NCBI GenBank assembly: GCA_024276955.1
Contig: JAJRWE010000184.1
Coordinates: forward strand, 1 to 36,297
Direction: 5' to 3'
DNA from: Gammaproteobacteria bacterium
Lineage (GTDB): Bacteria > Pseudomonadota > Gammaproteobacteria > SZUA-152
Length of the DNA: 36,297 bases
Shown: positions 1-7,476 of the stretch, in pieces
How the letters are laid out: each line of letters opens with the position of its first letter
Position numbering within the stretch: the stretch's first letter is position 1
The notes under the pieces: generated by a model
Seen by the model: only the letters and a program-made list of their open reading frames with translations
Told to the model about the DNA's origin: nothing
Database searches by the model: none
Program-made: the position numbers and the translations under genes

Positions 1-176
1 GAACTTTGTCATTTCTAACAGATAATGGCGTGTTTGTACGATAATAATAATTCCCGACTTGCTTAATAAGCTATTGACGGGTCGGGGGATTTGCTGCCAA
101 CTATAAGAAACCCCTGATGAATTCATCAGAGGTTTCATGACAGCCAATGGAACTGTGAAAGTTTCAGGGAGTGTGA
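1..176. other. Left-edge intergenic region with a 30-bp near-perfect palindrome
   Basis: No gene is supported here. The notable structure is a palindrome at 107-136: GAAACC, then CCTGATG, its mirror image CATCAG, then AGGTTTC, with a single mismatched pair and its centre at 121/122. It could be the stem of a terminator for a gene lying to the left, although no T-run follows it. It could also be a binding site for a dimeric regulator in front of the membrane-protein gene at 177. A weaker inverted repeat (CCCGAC at 53-58 with GTCGGG at 81-86) lies upstream. A TTGACG at 74-79 and a TATAAG at 102-107 are too far apart for a normal promoter. Confidence 0.4.
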
Positions 177-1022
177 ATGGAGTCATTCTTTGCCCAACCT
201 CCGGTGCAGTCAGGCCTGGCGCCCTTTGTGGCGAGCCTTGTGCTGGCTGTGGCCTTGTTGCGCTTACCTGCCCGCTGGCAGGGCCTGGCCATCGTCGCTG
301 GATTGCTGCTGGCGGTATTGCTGATTATCGGCCCGGCGCTGACGCCGCTGACCTCCACCCGCAAGATGGTTGTTGCCAGCCTGGGCCTGCCGATACTGGC
401 GCTGGCGCTGGACTTTGCACCGCTGCGCCGACAGGTGAAGGTGGGGATTGTTATCCTTTCGGCTGTCCTTGCCTTGCTGTGGGTACTGTGGCCGGTGCTG
501 CTGCGCCGGGAGCTGGGTGATGCCGTGTTGCTGGGCGGCGGGCTGGCGCTGTATGTGGCGGTGGTGCTGGTGATCTTTGCCCGTCTGGGCCAGTACTGCG
601 CGCGCCTTGCCGGCGCGGCGCTGGGCTTTGCCGCAGCCACGGGTGTAGCGGTGATCATGGCGGCATCGGCGCTGTATGGTCAGCTGGCCTTTGCCCTGGC
701 GGCAGCCGTCGGCGGCCTGACGGCGGTACGCCTGTGGCGTCCCGGACTGGATGAGGGTGAAGCCTGTTTTGGCCTTGCCGGTGTCATGGCGGTGGCCGTG
801 CCACTGGCCCTGCTGGGGGCAGCGGCGAGTGTTTATGCCCGCCTACCGGTCATGGCACTGCCGTTGCTGGCCCTGTCGCCGTTACTGGCACTGGTGCCTA
901 TCGCGGCACAGCGCTCCGCCTGGCTGCGTGTTGTCATCGCCGGGCTGTTGACCCTGCCACTATCGGCCGCTGCGATTTATCTGACCTGGCAGGCGGCGGG
1001 CGCTGGCAGCGCTGGTTATTGA
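177..1022 (+). CDS. Polytopic inner-membrane protein of unknown function (281 aa)
   Basis: The protein is almost entirely hydrophobic. Short Arg-rich loops (for example LRLPARW near residue 30 and PLRRQVKV near 85) separate about eight or nine predicted membrane helices, and very few polar residues lie inside the helices. I see no catalytic motif, no Cys/His metal site and no transporter signature, so I do not recognise the family. The ATG at 177 is chosen because the hydrophobic stretch begins directly after a short soluble N-terminus. An alternative-frame ORF that starts at 137 lacks membrane character and is rejected. The gene is followed by a separate ribosome-binding site and the YceI-like gene, with a spacing of about 60 bases. 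Leu/Ala/Val-rich composition and strong G+C bias at third positions support it as a real gene. Confidence 0.7.
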   Translation: MESFFAQPPVQSGLAPFVASLVLAVALLRLPARWQGLAIVAGLLLAVLLIIGPALTPLTSTRKMVVASLGLPILALALDFAPLRRQVKVGIVILSAVLALLWVLWPVLLRRELGDAVLLGGGLALYVAVVLVIFARLGQYCARLAGAALGFAAATGVAVIMAASALYGQLAFALAAAVGGLTAVRLWRPGLDEGEACFGLAGVMAVAVPLALLGAAASVYARLPVMALPLLALSPLLALVPIAAQRSAWLRVVIAGLLTLPLSAAAIYLTWQAAGAGSAGY

Positions 1023-1082
1023 TTTAAGTAGTTTAAAAGGTTCAAAAGCAGTCCATCAACGATCTCCAAGGAGGAGCGCACA

Positions 1083-1664
1083 ATACATACTTTTTTTTCA
1101 ACAACCCTGAAGACCACGGCCATCGTGCTGGCCCTGTCAGTACTACCGGTAGCGGCCGCCGCCGACAGTTACACCATCGATCCCTCACACACCTACCCGA
1201 ATTTCAAGGTCGACCATCTCGGTTTTTCCACCCTGCATGGGCGCTTTGGCAAGACCAGCGGGCGCATGACCATGGATCGCGCCAAGGGCAGTGGGTCGGT
1301 GGATATCGTTATTGATGCGGCCTCCATCGATACCGGTCACGCTAAACGTGATGATCATCTGCGTTCGCCGGATTTTTTCAATGTCATGGAGTTTCCTCAG
1401 ATCACCTTCAAGTCGAGCACGGTGAAATATGTGGGTGATGGCGCCACGGTGACGGGTGATCTGACCATCATGGGCGTGACGCGCAGCGTGACCCTGGAGG
1501 TACCTCGCATCAACTGCGGGACGCACCCGTTCAACAAGAAACAGGTGTGTGGCTTCAATGCCACGACCCGCTTCAAGCGTTCCGATTTCGGCATGAGCTA
1601 TGGCCTGCCGGGTATCGGTGACGAGATCAGTCTGGATATTGAGGTGGAGGCCTTCAAGGATTAG
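1083..1664 (+). CDS. YceI-family periplasmic lipid-binding-like protein with an apparent ATA start codon
   Basis: The mature part matches the YceI fold. It begins ADSYTIDPSHTYPNFKVDHLGFS, carries the conserved FGKTSG, DAASIDTGHAKRDDHLRSPDFFN and FPQITFKSS segments, and ends with the GDEISLDIEVEA strand. YceI proteins are exported lipocalin-like barrels that bind isoprenoid-type lipids. The start is unusual. A strong Shine-Dalgarno (AAGGAGGAG, 1068-1076) sits six bases ahead of an ATA at 1083. From there the frame reads IHTFFSTTLKTTAIVLALSVL followed by PVAAA-ADS, a good signal peptide of about 29 residues. No ATG, GTG or TTG lies in frame between an in-frame stop at 1029 and the GTG at 1125, and that GTG falls inside the hydrophobic core. 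A CTG at 1107 would also leave a usable signal peptide (MKTTAIVLAL...) but has no ribosome-binding site. A G-to-A sequencing error in ATG is possible. Confidence 0.85.
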   Translation: MHTFFSTTLKTTAIVLALSVLPVAAAADSYTIDPSHTYPNFKVDHLGFSTLHGRFGKTSGRMTMDRAKGSGSVDIVIDAASIDTGHAKRDDHLRSPDFFNVMEFPQITFKSSTVKYVGDGATVTGDLTIMGVTRSVTLEVPRINCGTHPFNKKQVCGFNATTRFKRSDFGMSYGLPGIGDEISLDIEVEAFKD

Positions 1665-1692
1665 ATGTTACAGGGCATACTACTCCCAAACT

Positions 1693-1715
1693 CCTTGTCC
1701 CCTCGCGGGGCAAGG
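1693..1715 (+). terminator. Hairpin between yceI-like gene and STAS gene (possible weak terminator)
   Basis: CCTTG (1693-1697) pairs with CAAGG (1711-1715), and CCCC (1699-1702) pairs with GGGG (1707-1710). There is a one-base bulge at 1698 and the loop is TCGC. The stem is stable and lies about 30 bases after the yceI-like stop, but no T-run follows. It may therefore act as a 3'-end stabiliser or a weak terminator. Confidence 0.35.
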
Positions 1716-1746
1716 TCGACCAACGGATTATGGGAGACTCAGACAT

Positions 1747-2055
1747 ATGCCTGTCACCTCGACAGTTTCCGCAGACGGCAAAGATATCACTATTATTATC
1801 AGTGGACGCTTCGACTTTGCCGTGCAAAATGAATTTCGTGATTGCTATCACAGCACTGGCCCGGAAGATGGCGTCAGCTTTACCATCGATATGAACAAGG
1901 CGAGCTACATGGACAGCTCCGCCTTGGGCATGCTGTTGATGATGCGCGAGCACCTGGGCGGCAACAGCGCAGACATCACGATTAACAGCAGCTCGGCCGA
2001 TATCAGCAATATTCTGACCGTCGCCAACTTCCAGAGCCTGTTCAAGATCGCCTGA
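1747..2055 (+). CDS. STAS-domain anti-sigma-factor antagonist, HsbA-like (102 aa)
   Basis: This is a single STAS domain of normal length. The beta strand DITIIISGRFDF is followed by the FTIDMNKASYMDSSALGMLLMMREH segment. The DSSALG motif (about residues 57-62) carries the serine normally phosphorylated in this family. The ATG at 1747 is preceded by GGGAGACTCAGACAT, whose GGGAG is at a slightly long but usable distance. The partner lies 47 bases downstream: a fused receiver/PP2C/HATPase protein that by family logic could both dephosphorylate and phosphorylate this STAS serine. The pairing resembles HsbA-HsbR of Pseudomonas, where HsbA controls the anti-sigma factor FlgM and a diguanylate cyclase. 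Neither FlgM nor HptB is seen in this window, so the downstream target is unknown. Confidence 0.85.
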   Translation: MPVTSTVSADGKDITIIISGRFDFAVQNEFRDCYHSTGPEDGVSFTIDMNKASYMDSSALGMLLMMREHLGGNSADITINSSSADISNILTVANFQSLFKIA

Positions 2056-2102
2056 TTTTATTCCACGGCCGAGGGGGTGTTATTGCCTCCTAAAGTATAC
2101 GA

Positions 2103-3818
2103 ATGAACGAAAATACCCTGACTGTGCTGGTGGCCGATGACGATGTGACCAATCGGTTGCTGCTCGAAGCCATCCTGCGCAAGGAGGGCTATGACGTTAT
2201 TCACGCCGAAGATGGCCGCGAAGCCGTGGAGGTTTTCGAACGCGAACGCCCGGATCTGGTGCTGATGGATATCCGCATGCCGGAGCTGGACGGCTATCAG
2301 GCCACAGAACTGATCAAGGCCATGAGTGGCGATGTTTTCGTGCCGATAATCTTCCTCACCGCCAACTCGGACGTCGACAGCATGGTCAAGAGCGTCGAGG
2401 CCGGCGGCGATGATTTTCTCGCCAAGCCCTACAACCGTATTCAGCTACAGACGCGTATCAATGCCTTGATGCGCATTCGTGAGCTGTACAGCACTGTACG
2501 CCAGCAGCGCAATGAGCTGATTCAGCATCAGAAGCGCCTCGAACGTGAGCGGCAGATGGCGAAGCGCCTGTTTGCCAACATTATTCATACGGGCTCGCTG
2601 GATCAGCCTAACATTAAGTATCTTCTGTCTCCGATGTCGCTGTTCTCCGGCGATATTCTGCTGGCTGCGCCCAAGCCTTCCGGCGGTCTGCATGTCATTC
2701 TCGGTGACTTTACCGGCCATGGCCTTGCCGCCGCCACGGGGGCGTTGCCGGTTTCCAGCATCTTTTACGGTATGACCTCCAAGGGCTATTCGATCGCCGA
2801 AATCGTTACCGAGATAAACACCCGGCTGAAAACCATTCTGCCCGTGGACATGTTTCTGGCTGCCTGCCTGATCGATATCGACACCACCACACACACGCTT
2901 ACCGTGTGGAATGGCGGCTTGCCACCACTGGTGGTTTATGCGGCAAGGCAGCTGGCAATTAGCCAGCGCATACCCTCTCAGCATTTACCGCTGGGCATTA
3001 TTGATGGCGAAAGCTTTAGCCGTCGTGTGGAGGTGGTGGGAATCCAGCAAGGGGATCGAATCTATATCTGCTCGGACGGCGTGCTGGAGACGCAGAACCG
3101 GCAGGGGGAAATGTTTGGCCGGGATCGTTTCAATGCCCTGTTCGAGGCCGGGCTGGTGCCGCAAGCGCTGTTTGACACCATTCTCGGCCGCCTGTCTGAT
3201 TTCCAGGCTGGCGGTCTCCAGCAAGATGATGTCACGCTGCTGGAAATCTGTTACGACCAGTCATTGCTGGATCAGCGCACGGGTACGATAGAAGAGGAGG
3301 AGGGTGGTCGGGGACGCTTTTCTGCCGCCCCTTCGTCTTGGGGACTGACGCTTACCCTGACTGCTGACCTGCTGAAAGTCCTGGATCCGCTGCCATTACT
3401 GATTCAGACGCTGATGGATTTGCAGGGCTTCCGTGGCCAACGCCAGCAGCTCTACACGGTGTTCTCCGAGCTGTATTCCAACGCGCTCGAACATGGTCTG
3501 CTGAAACTGGATTCTTCGCTCAAGGCAAATGCCAGTGGTTTTGTCGAATATTATCAGGCTCGGGAACAAAGGCTGGCTGTCTTGAGTGAGGGTGAGATCC
3601 GTATTGATATTCGCCACCAGCCCGATGCGGGGGGCGGTCGGCTGACGATTACCGTTGAAGATACCGGGGATGGATTTGATATTGATTCGGCGCTGCTACC
3701 GTTGACGGAAAACCTCGGACACGCCGGCCGTGGTATTCAGTTGTTGCGATCCATCTGTGATGAAGTGACTTTCCAGGGCAGCGGCAACAGGGTTCAGGCT
3801 GTCTATCGCTGGCGGTGA
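2103..3818 (+). CDS. Response regulator - SpoIIE-type PP2C phosphatase - HATPase serine kinase fusion, HsbR-like (571 aa)
   Basis: Three modules can be read. The receiver domain (residues 6-125) has the acidic pair DD 12-13, phospho-acceptor Asp56 (LMDIRMPELDG), a threonine in FLTAN and Lys108. A helical linker follows (125-160). The SpoIIE/RsbU-type PP2C domain (about 165-385) has metal-binding aspartates in SGD (184), GDFTGHG (202), CSDGVLE (325) and QQDDVT (375-376). The HATPase domain (about 415-571) is of the RsbW/SpoIIAB kind, with Asn460 in FSELYSNALEHG, EDTGDGFD at 519-526 and the GHAGRGIQLL box. The architecture equals HsbR, which switches between phosphatase and kinase activity on its STAS partner depending on receiver phosphorylation. 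The STAS gene is immediately upstream. No clear ribosome-binding site precedes the ATG, so translational coupling to the STAS gene is plausible. Confidence 0.9.
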   Translation: MNENTLTVLVADDDVTNRLLLEAILRKEGYDVIHAEDGREAVEVFERERPDLVLMDIRMPELDGYQATELIKAMSGDVFVPIIFLTANSDVDSMVKSVEAGGDDFLAKPYNRIQLQTRINALMRIRELYSTVRQQRNELIQHQKRLERERQMAKRLFANIIHTGSLDQPNIKYLLSPMSLFSGDILLAAPKPSGGLHVILGDFTGHGLAAATGALPVSSIFYGMTSKGYSIAEIVTEINTRLKTILPVDMFLAACLIDIDTTTHTLTVWNGGLPPLVVYAARQLAISQRIPSQHLPLGIIDGESFSRRVEVVGIQQGDRIYICSDGVLETQNRQGEMFGRDRFNALFEAGLVPQALFDTILGRLSDFQAGGLQQDDVTLLEICYDQSLLDQRTGTIEEEEGGRGRFSAAPSSWGLTLTLTADLLKVLDPLPLLIQTLMDLQGFRGQRQQLYTVFSELYSNALEHGLLKLDSSLKANASGFVEYYQAREQRLAVLSEGEIRIDIRHQPDAGGGRLTITVEDTGDGFDIDSALLPLTENLGHAGRGIQLLRSICDEVTFQGSGNRVQAVYRWR

Positions 3819-3914
3819 TCAATGGAGACAGTAAAGTGGAGCCGGAATCCAAACCACTCATGCATCCAGCGAGAGACTGCTTCTGCCTCCGGCACACAGT
3901 CAGCGGACACGCAC

Positions 3915-3943
3915 TTTACGGCATTAGCATTCGCTAATACAAT
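3915..3943 (+). promoter_or_regulatory. Candidate sigma-70 promoter of the rhodanese gene
   Basis: TTTACG (3915-3920) and TACAAT (3938-3943) are separated by 17 bases, and transcription would start about 23 bases before the rhodanese ATG. The spacer contains a 6-bp inverted repeat ATTAGC/GCTAAT (3923-3928 and 3933-3938, loop of 4) that overlaps the -10 box and could be an operator. Confidence 0.45.
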
Positions 3944-3972
3944 GATCGGCTTATCAACACTGTGGAGTGGCT

Positions 3973-4305
3973 ATGCTTGTTGGCAATGTGAAAGAAATTA
4001 ACGCCCCGGAACTCGACCAATGGCTGCAAGATGAGGCGGTTACCTTCCACATTATCGATGTCCGCGAAATGGTTGAAATTGCCCAGGGAACGATTCCCAG
4101 CGCAAAGCCCATCCCGCTGGCGACGCTGCCGGCACGTATAAATGAGCTCGATCGGGAACAGAGGCTGGTCATCATCTGCCGCAGCGGCGCACGCTCTGCG
4201 CAGGCCTGCCAGTTTCTGCAGCAGCAGGGCTATGACGACGTCTACAATCTGCGCGGTGGCATGATCGGCTGGTCGCATGAGTCGCTGCCCATCGAGCGTC
4301 TGTAG
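3973..4305 (+). CDS. Single-domain rhodanese-like sulfurtransferase (110 aa)
   Basis: This is a small cytoplasmic rhodanese of the GlpE/PspE size class. The fold markers are the N-terminal HIIDVREMVE strand, the active-site loop with Cys69 in ICRSGARS, and the C-terminal NLRGGMIGW segment. The family moves sulfane sulfur from thiosulfate or persulfide donors to thiol acceptors. No signal peptide is seen. ATG 3973 is preferred over the in-frame GTG at 3967 because GGAG (3964-3967) lies five bases before the ATG. The gene stands alone between its own candidate promoter and the palindromic element at 4357-4495. The sequence does not show whether it serves sulfur metabolism or general persulfide detoxification. 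Confidence 0.88.
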   Translation: MLVGNVKEINAPELDQWLQDEAVTFHIIDVREMVEIAQGTIPSAKPIPLATLPARINELDREQRLVIICRSGARSAQACQFLQQQGYDDVYNLRGGMIGWSHESLPIERL

Positions 4306-4356
4306 CGCCCGCATTGGGCTAGGTGGGGGCTGGTAATAGAAACTCCCCCTCAATGC

Positions 4357-4495
4357 ATGCCATTAAGCTAACAAAATCACGACTGTTTGTAGGTTGGCGG
4401 TGACGCAGGAACCCCAACATGGTTGGTTTCGTTGGGGTTCGCAGGCTCACCGCCAACCTACAACAAGCAGGACGTCAGGCTTAACTTAATGGCAT
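4357..4495. mobile_element. Miniature element with terminal inverted repeats and three nested palindromes
   Basis: Three pairs of arms share one centre. The outer arms are ATGCCATTAAGCTAA (4357-4371) and TTAACTTAATGGCAT (4481-4495), matching at 14 of 15 positions. The middle arms are TGTAGGTTGGCGGTGA (4388-4403) and its exact complement (4447-4462). The inner arms are AACCCCAAC (4410-4418) and GTTGGGGTT (4431-4439). The element has no coding capacity. The TGTAGGTTGG... arm resembles palindromic repeats scattered in many proteobacterial genomes. The outer arms look like terminal inverted repeats, so this could be a MITE or a palindromic repeat captured inside one. No target-site duplication is obvious. 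Confidence 0.6.
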
Positions 4496-4523
4496 TGGAA
4501 GTCCTTGATTCCTGTGTAGGGTT

Positions 4524-4550
4524 TTGACTTACCGCCATTGGCTCTATAAG
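4524..4550 (+). promoter_or_regulatory. Candidate thrS promoter
   Basis: TTGACT (4524-4529) and TATAAG (4545-4550) are good hexamers but are separated by only 15 bases, which is short for sigma-70. They would start a transcript about 98 bases before the thrS ATG. The region directly follows the palindromic element, so the element may have displaced an older promoter. Confidence 0.4.
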
Positions 4551-4654
4551 GTTGCGCATCCGTTGTGGAGCCGCGCCTGTAGGCGTCCCATCAAACATCC
4601 ATTTCCTTTTTACCATGTGGTCTCTCGTAGTGATCACCACTGGAGAACGATTTT

Positions 4655-6580
4655 ATGCCTATCATTACGCTTCCCGACGGTTCCAAACGCGAATTTGACC
4701 ATCCCGTCACGGTGCATGACGTTGCCGCCGACATCGGTCCCGGGCTGGCCAAGGCCGCTTTGGCCGGCAAGCTCAACGGCACACTGGTCGACACCTCTTA
4801 TCTGATCGAAGACAACGCAGAACTGTCATTGATCACCGAGCGCGACGACGCGGGCCTGGAGATCATCCGCCGCTCCACCGCGCATCTGCTGGCGCAGGCC
4901 GTCAAGGAACTGTTTCCCGAGGCACAGGTGACCATCGGCCCGGTCATCGACGATGGTTTCTATTACGACTTCGCCTATGAGCCGGGTTTCAGCCCCGAGG
5001 ACATGGCCGCCATCGAGAAGCGCATGAAGGAACTGGTGAAACAGGATATTCCGATAGAACGCAGCGAGATGCCGCGTGAGGAGGCCATCCAGTTTTTTGC
5101 CGACATGGGTGAGGCCTACAAGGCGGAACTCATCGAGGCCATCCCGGTCGGTGAAACCCTCTCTCTCTATAAGCAGGGCGACTTCATTGACCTCTGCCGC
5201 GGGCCGCATGTGCCGTCCACCGGCAAGCTCAAGTCCTTCAAACTGATGAAGCTGGCCGGCGCCTATTGGCGCGGCAATTCCGACAACGAGATGTTGCAGC
5301 GAATCTACGGTACCGCCTGGGCCAACAAGAAGGATCTCAAGGCCTATCTGCACCGCCTCGAAGAGGCCGAGAAGCGCGATCACCGCCGTCTGGGCCGCCA
5401 TCTTGACTTGTTTCACACCCAGGAAGAGGCGCCGGGCATGGTGTTCTGGCACAGCCACGGCTGGACTCTCTATCAGCAGGTGGAGCAGTACATCCGTCGG
5501 GTGCTGTGGGAGAACGGTTATCAGGAGGTCAATACGCCCAAATTGGTGGATCGTTCCCTGTGGGAGAAGTCCGGTCACTGGGAGAAATTTCGTGACGACA
5601 TGTTTACCACGGAGTCGGAAAACCGGGTATACGCCGTCAAGCCCATGAACTGCCCCTGCCACGTGCAGATTTATAACCAGGGCCTGAAGAGCTACCGTGA
5701 CCTGCCGCTGCGCATGGCTGAGTTCGGCTCTTGTCACCGCAATGAGCCCTCCGGCACCCTGCACGGCTTGATGCGCGTGCGTAGCTTTACCCAGGATGAC
5801 GCGCACATCTTCTGTACCGAATCGCAGGTTCAGGGCGAAGTGTCCGATTTTATCGACCTGCTGTTTAGCGTCTACAAGGACTTCGGTTTCGACGACGTCA
5901 TCATCAAGCTGTCGACCCGCCCCGAGCAGCGTGTCGGCTCCAACGAGGTGTGGGACAAGGCCGAGCACGCGCTGGAAAAGGCCCTCAACGACAAGAACCT
6001 CGACTGGGATCTGCAGCCGGGCGAGGGCGCCTTCTACGGGCCGAAGATCGAATTTTCCCTCAAGGACTGCCTCGGCCGCATCTGGCAGTGCGGCACCATT
6101 CAGGTCGATTTCTCCATGCCCGGCCGGCTGGACGCACACTATATCGCCGAGGATGGCAGCAAGCAGGTGCCGGTGATGTTGCACCGCGCGATCCTCGGTT
6201 CGCTGGAGCGATTCATCGGTATTCTCATCGAAGAATACGCCGGTGCCTTCCCGCTCTGGCTGGCGCCAGTGCAGACCGTAGTGATGCCGATTACCGATAA
6301 ACATGCCAAATATACGCAAGAAATCGAAAAAGGCTTGCGGAATCAGGGTTTCAGGGCCATTTCGGACTTGAGAAATGAGAAGATCGGCTTTAAAATCCGC
6401 GAGCACACTTTACAGAAGATTCCGTATCAGCTGATTGTCGGCGATAAGGAAGTGGAAAATCATACCGTGGCCGTGCGCACGCGTAGCGGGAAAGACCTCG
6501 GCAGTATGAGCCTAGACCGGTTCATCGAGGGACTCTCCGGCGAGATCGCGAGTCGCGGCCAACGTGTTTTGGAGGATTAA
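4655..6580 (+). CDS. thrS: Threonyl-tRNA synthetase (641 aa)
   Basis: This is a class II aminoacyl-tRNA synthetase that charges tRNA-Thr. It is full length (E. coli ThrRS has 642 residues). The domains are an N-terminal TGS domain ([14 protein letters not shown]..., residues 1-61), the editing domain with the [12 protein letters not shown] segment near residue 75, the catalytic core with the zinc cysteine in PMNCPCH, motif 2 ([23 protein letters not shown]), motif 3 ([18 protein letters not shown]) and the C-terminal anticodon-binding domain ([11 protein letters not shown] to the end). The start has GGAG ten bases upstream. The stop codon at 6578 is followed four bases later by the infC start, the usual arrangement of the thrS-infC-rpmI-rplT-pheST operon in gammaproteobacteria. 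Confidence 0.98.
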   Translation: MPIITLPDGSKREFDHPVTVHDVAADIGPGLAKAALAGKLNGTLVDTSYLIEDNAELSLITERDDAGLEIIRRSTAHLLAQAVKELFPEAQVTIGPVIDDGFYYDFAYEPGFSPEDMAAIEKRMKELVKQDIPIERSEMPREEAIQFFADMGEAYKAELIEAIPVGETLSLYKQGDFIDLCRGPHVPSTGKLKSFKLMKLAGAYWRGNSDNEMLQRIYGTAWANKKDLKAYLHRLEEAEKRDHRRLGRHLDLFHTQEEAPGMVFWHSHGWTLYQQVEQYIRRVLWENGYQEVNTPKLVDRSLWEKSGHWEKFRDDMFTTESENRVYAVKPMNCPCHVQIYNQGLKSYRDLPLRMAEFGSCHRNEPSGTLHGLMRVRSFTQDDAHIFCTESQVQGEVSDFIDLLFSVYKDFGFDDVIIKLSTRPEQRVGSNEVWDKAEHALEKALNDKNLDWDLQPGEGAFYGPKIEFSLKDCLGRIWQCGTIQVDFSMPGRLDAHYIAEDGSKQVPVMLHRAILGSLERFIGILIEEYAGAFPLWLAPVQTVVMPITDKHAKYTQEIEKGLRNQGFRAISDLRNEKIGFKIREHTLQKIPYQLIVGDKEVENHTVAVRTRSGKDLGSMSLDRFIEGLSGEIASRGQRVLED

Positions 6581-6583
6581 AGC

Positions 6584-7102
6584 ATCGCTCAAGAAAAGAA
6601 AGTGCGCCTGAACGAGAGTATCACGGCGCCTCAAGTCCGCCTCATTGGCGCGGACGGTGAACAGGTCGGCGTCGTGCCGCTTGAAGAAGCACAACAGGCC
6701 GCCGGCGAGGCGGATCTGGATCTCGTTGAGATTGTACCGAATGCAGCACCTCCTGTTTGCCGCATTATGGATTACGGCAAATTCCTGTTTGAAGAGAACA
6801 AGAAGCGCCATGCGGCAAAGAAGAAGCAGAAGCAGGTTCAAGTTAAGGAAATCAAATTTCGTCCAGGAACGGACATCGGAGACTATCAGGTCAAACTACG
6901 CAACCTGACACGTTTCCTCAATAACGGAGACCGGGTAAAGGTTACCTTGCGTTTTCGTGGGCGCGAAATGGCCCATCAGGAGCTCGGCCTCAAGCTGTTG
7001 CAGCGGGTCGAGGAAGATCTGAAAGAAATCGGTAACGTTGAACAACGCCCGAGGATGGAAGGTCGTCTGATGGTCATGGTTGTGGCGCCCAAAAAGAACT
7101 AG
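6584..7102 (+). CDS. infC: Translation initiation factor IF-3, starting at a rare ATC codon (172 aa)
   Basis: IF3 binds the 30S subunit and rejects non-canonical start codons. The protein shows the N-domain ([45 protein letters not shown]), the Lys-rich linker ([23 protein letters not shown]) and the C-domain ([26 protein letters not shown]). The true start is ATC at 6584. GGAGGA (6571-6576) lies seven bases ahead, an in-frame stop occurs at 6578, and the predicted N-terminus (M)[11 protein letters not shown] aligns with other IF3 proteins, whereas a GTG start at 6602 would remove it. Use of AUU/AUC/AUA is the established autoregulatory feature of infC. The stop codon is part of the hairpin at 7102-7125. 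Confidence 0.97.
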   Translation: MAQEKKVRLNESITAPQVRLIGADGEQVGVVPLEEAQQAAGEADLDLVEIVPNAAPPVCRIMDYGKFLFEENKKRHAAKKKQKQVQVKEIKFRPGTDIGDYQVKLRNLTRFLNNGDRVKVTLRFRGREMAHQELGLKLLQRVEEDLKEIGNVEQRPRMEGRLMVMVVAPKKN

Positions 7103-7247
7103 TACTCCATTGTTTAATGGAGTACCCATCACGCTGCTGTCGGTTGGGCATTAGGCCGCCTTGATCGCCGGTCGAAAATGCGTGTTTTGAAATCCGGGAG
7201 TGCAGGGTAGTAGTCGCATATCCCAACTATAAATGCGGAGTTATACC
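7102..7247 (+). promoter_or_regulatory. rpmI leader: hairpin plus long-range pairing, candidate L20 autoregulatory operator
   Basis: A perfect 10-bp hairpin (7102-7111 with 7116-7125, loop GTTT) follows the infC stop. Further on, GTTGGG (7143-7148) is exactly complementary to CCCAAC (7222-7227), which lies just before the rpmI ribosome-binding site (GCGGAG, 7235-7240). In E. coli, ribosomal protein L20 represses rpmI-rplT by binding a hairpin and a long-range pseudoknot in the infC-rpmI region. The arrangement here is compatible with that mechanism. No U-tract follows the first hairpin, so it is not a typical terminator. Confidence 0.45.
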
Positions 7248-7445
7248 ATGCCTAAGATGAAAACCAACCGTGGCGCTGCCAAGCGTTTTAAGCGCACAGC
7301 GTCCGGCGGACTCAAGCGTAACCAGTCGCACCGCCGCCATATTCTTACCAAGAAGAGCACCAAGCGTAAGCGTCAGCTGCGTTCGCCGAATAGGGTTCAT
7401 GATTCGGACGTTCGTATGATCAACCGTCTGCTTCCGTACATTTAA
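7248..7445 (+). CDS. rpmI: 50S ribosomal protein L35 (65 aa)
   Basis: This small, very basic protein has the L35 signature [20 protein letters not shown] followed by [25 protein letters not shown], and it is exactly the usual length. The ATG at 7248 is preceded by GCGGAGTTATACC. It lies between infC and rplT in the expected order and is likely co-translated with rplT under L20 control. Confidence 0.98.
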   Translation: MPKMKTNRGAAKRFKRTASGGLKRNQSHRRHILTKKSTKRKRQLRSPNRVHDSDVRMINRLLPYI

Positions 7446-7476
7446 CCGACTGCTCACTCTACAAAGGTAAAGAATC

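Larger units (their letters stand above)
4306..4654. other. 349-base intergenic region between rhodanese gene and thrS
   Basis: No convincing gene lies here. The left two-thirds is dominated by the 139-bp palindromic element described separately (4357-4495). The right third (4496-4654) contains the candidate thrS promoter and an untranslated leader of about 95 bases. I looked for tRNA-Thr-like anticodon arms of the kind that form the E. coli thrS operator and did not recognise any by eye. Confidence 0.6.

Noticed and set aside
4826-6406. 526-aa minus-strand open frame inside thrS
   Set aside because: It is the complement of a confirmed thrS coding sequence, kept open by G+C-rich third positions; no domain or ribosome-binding site is seen.
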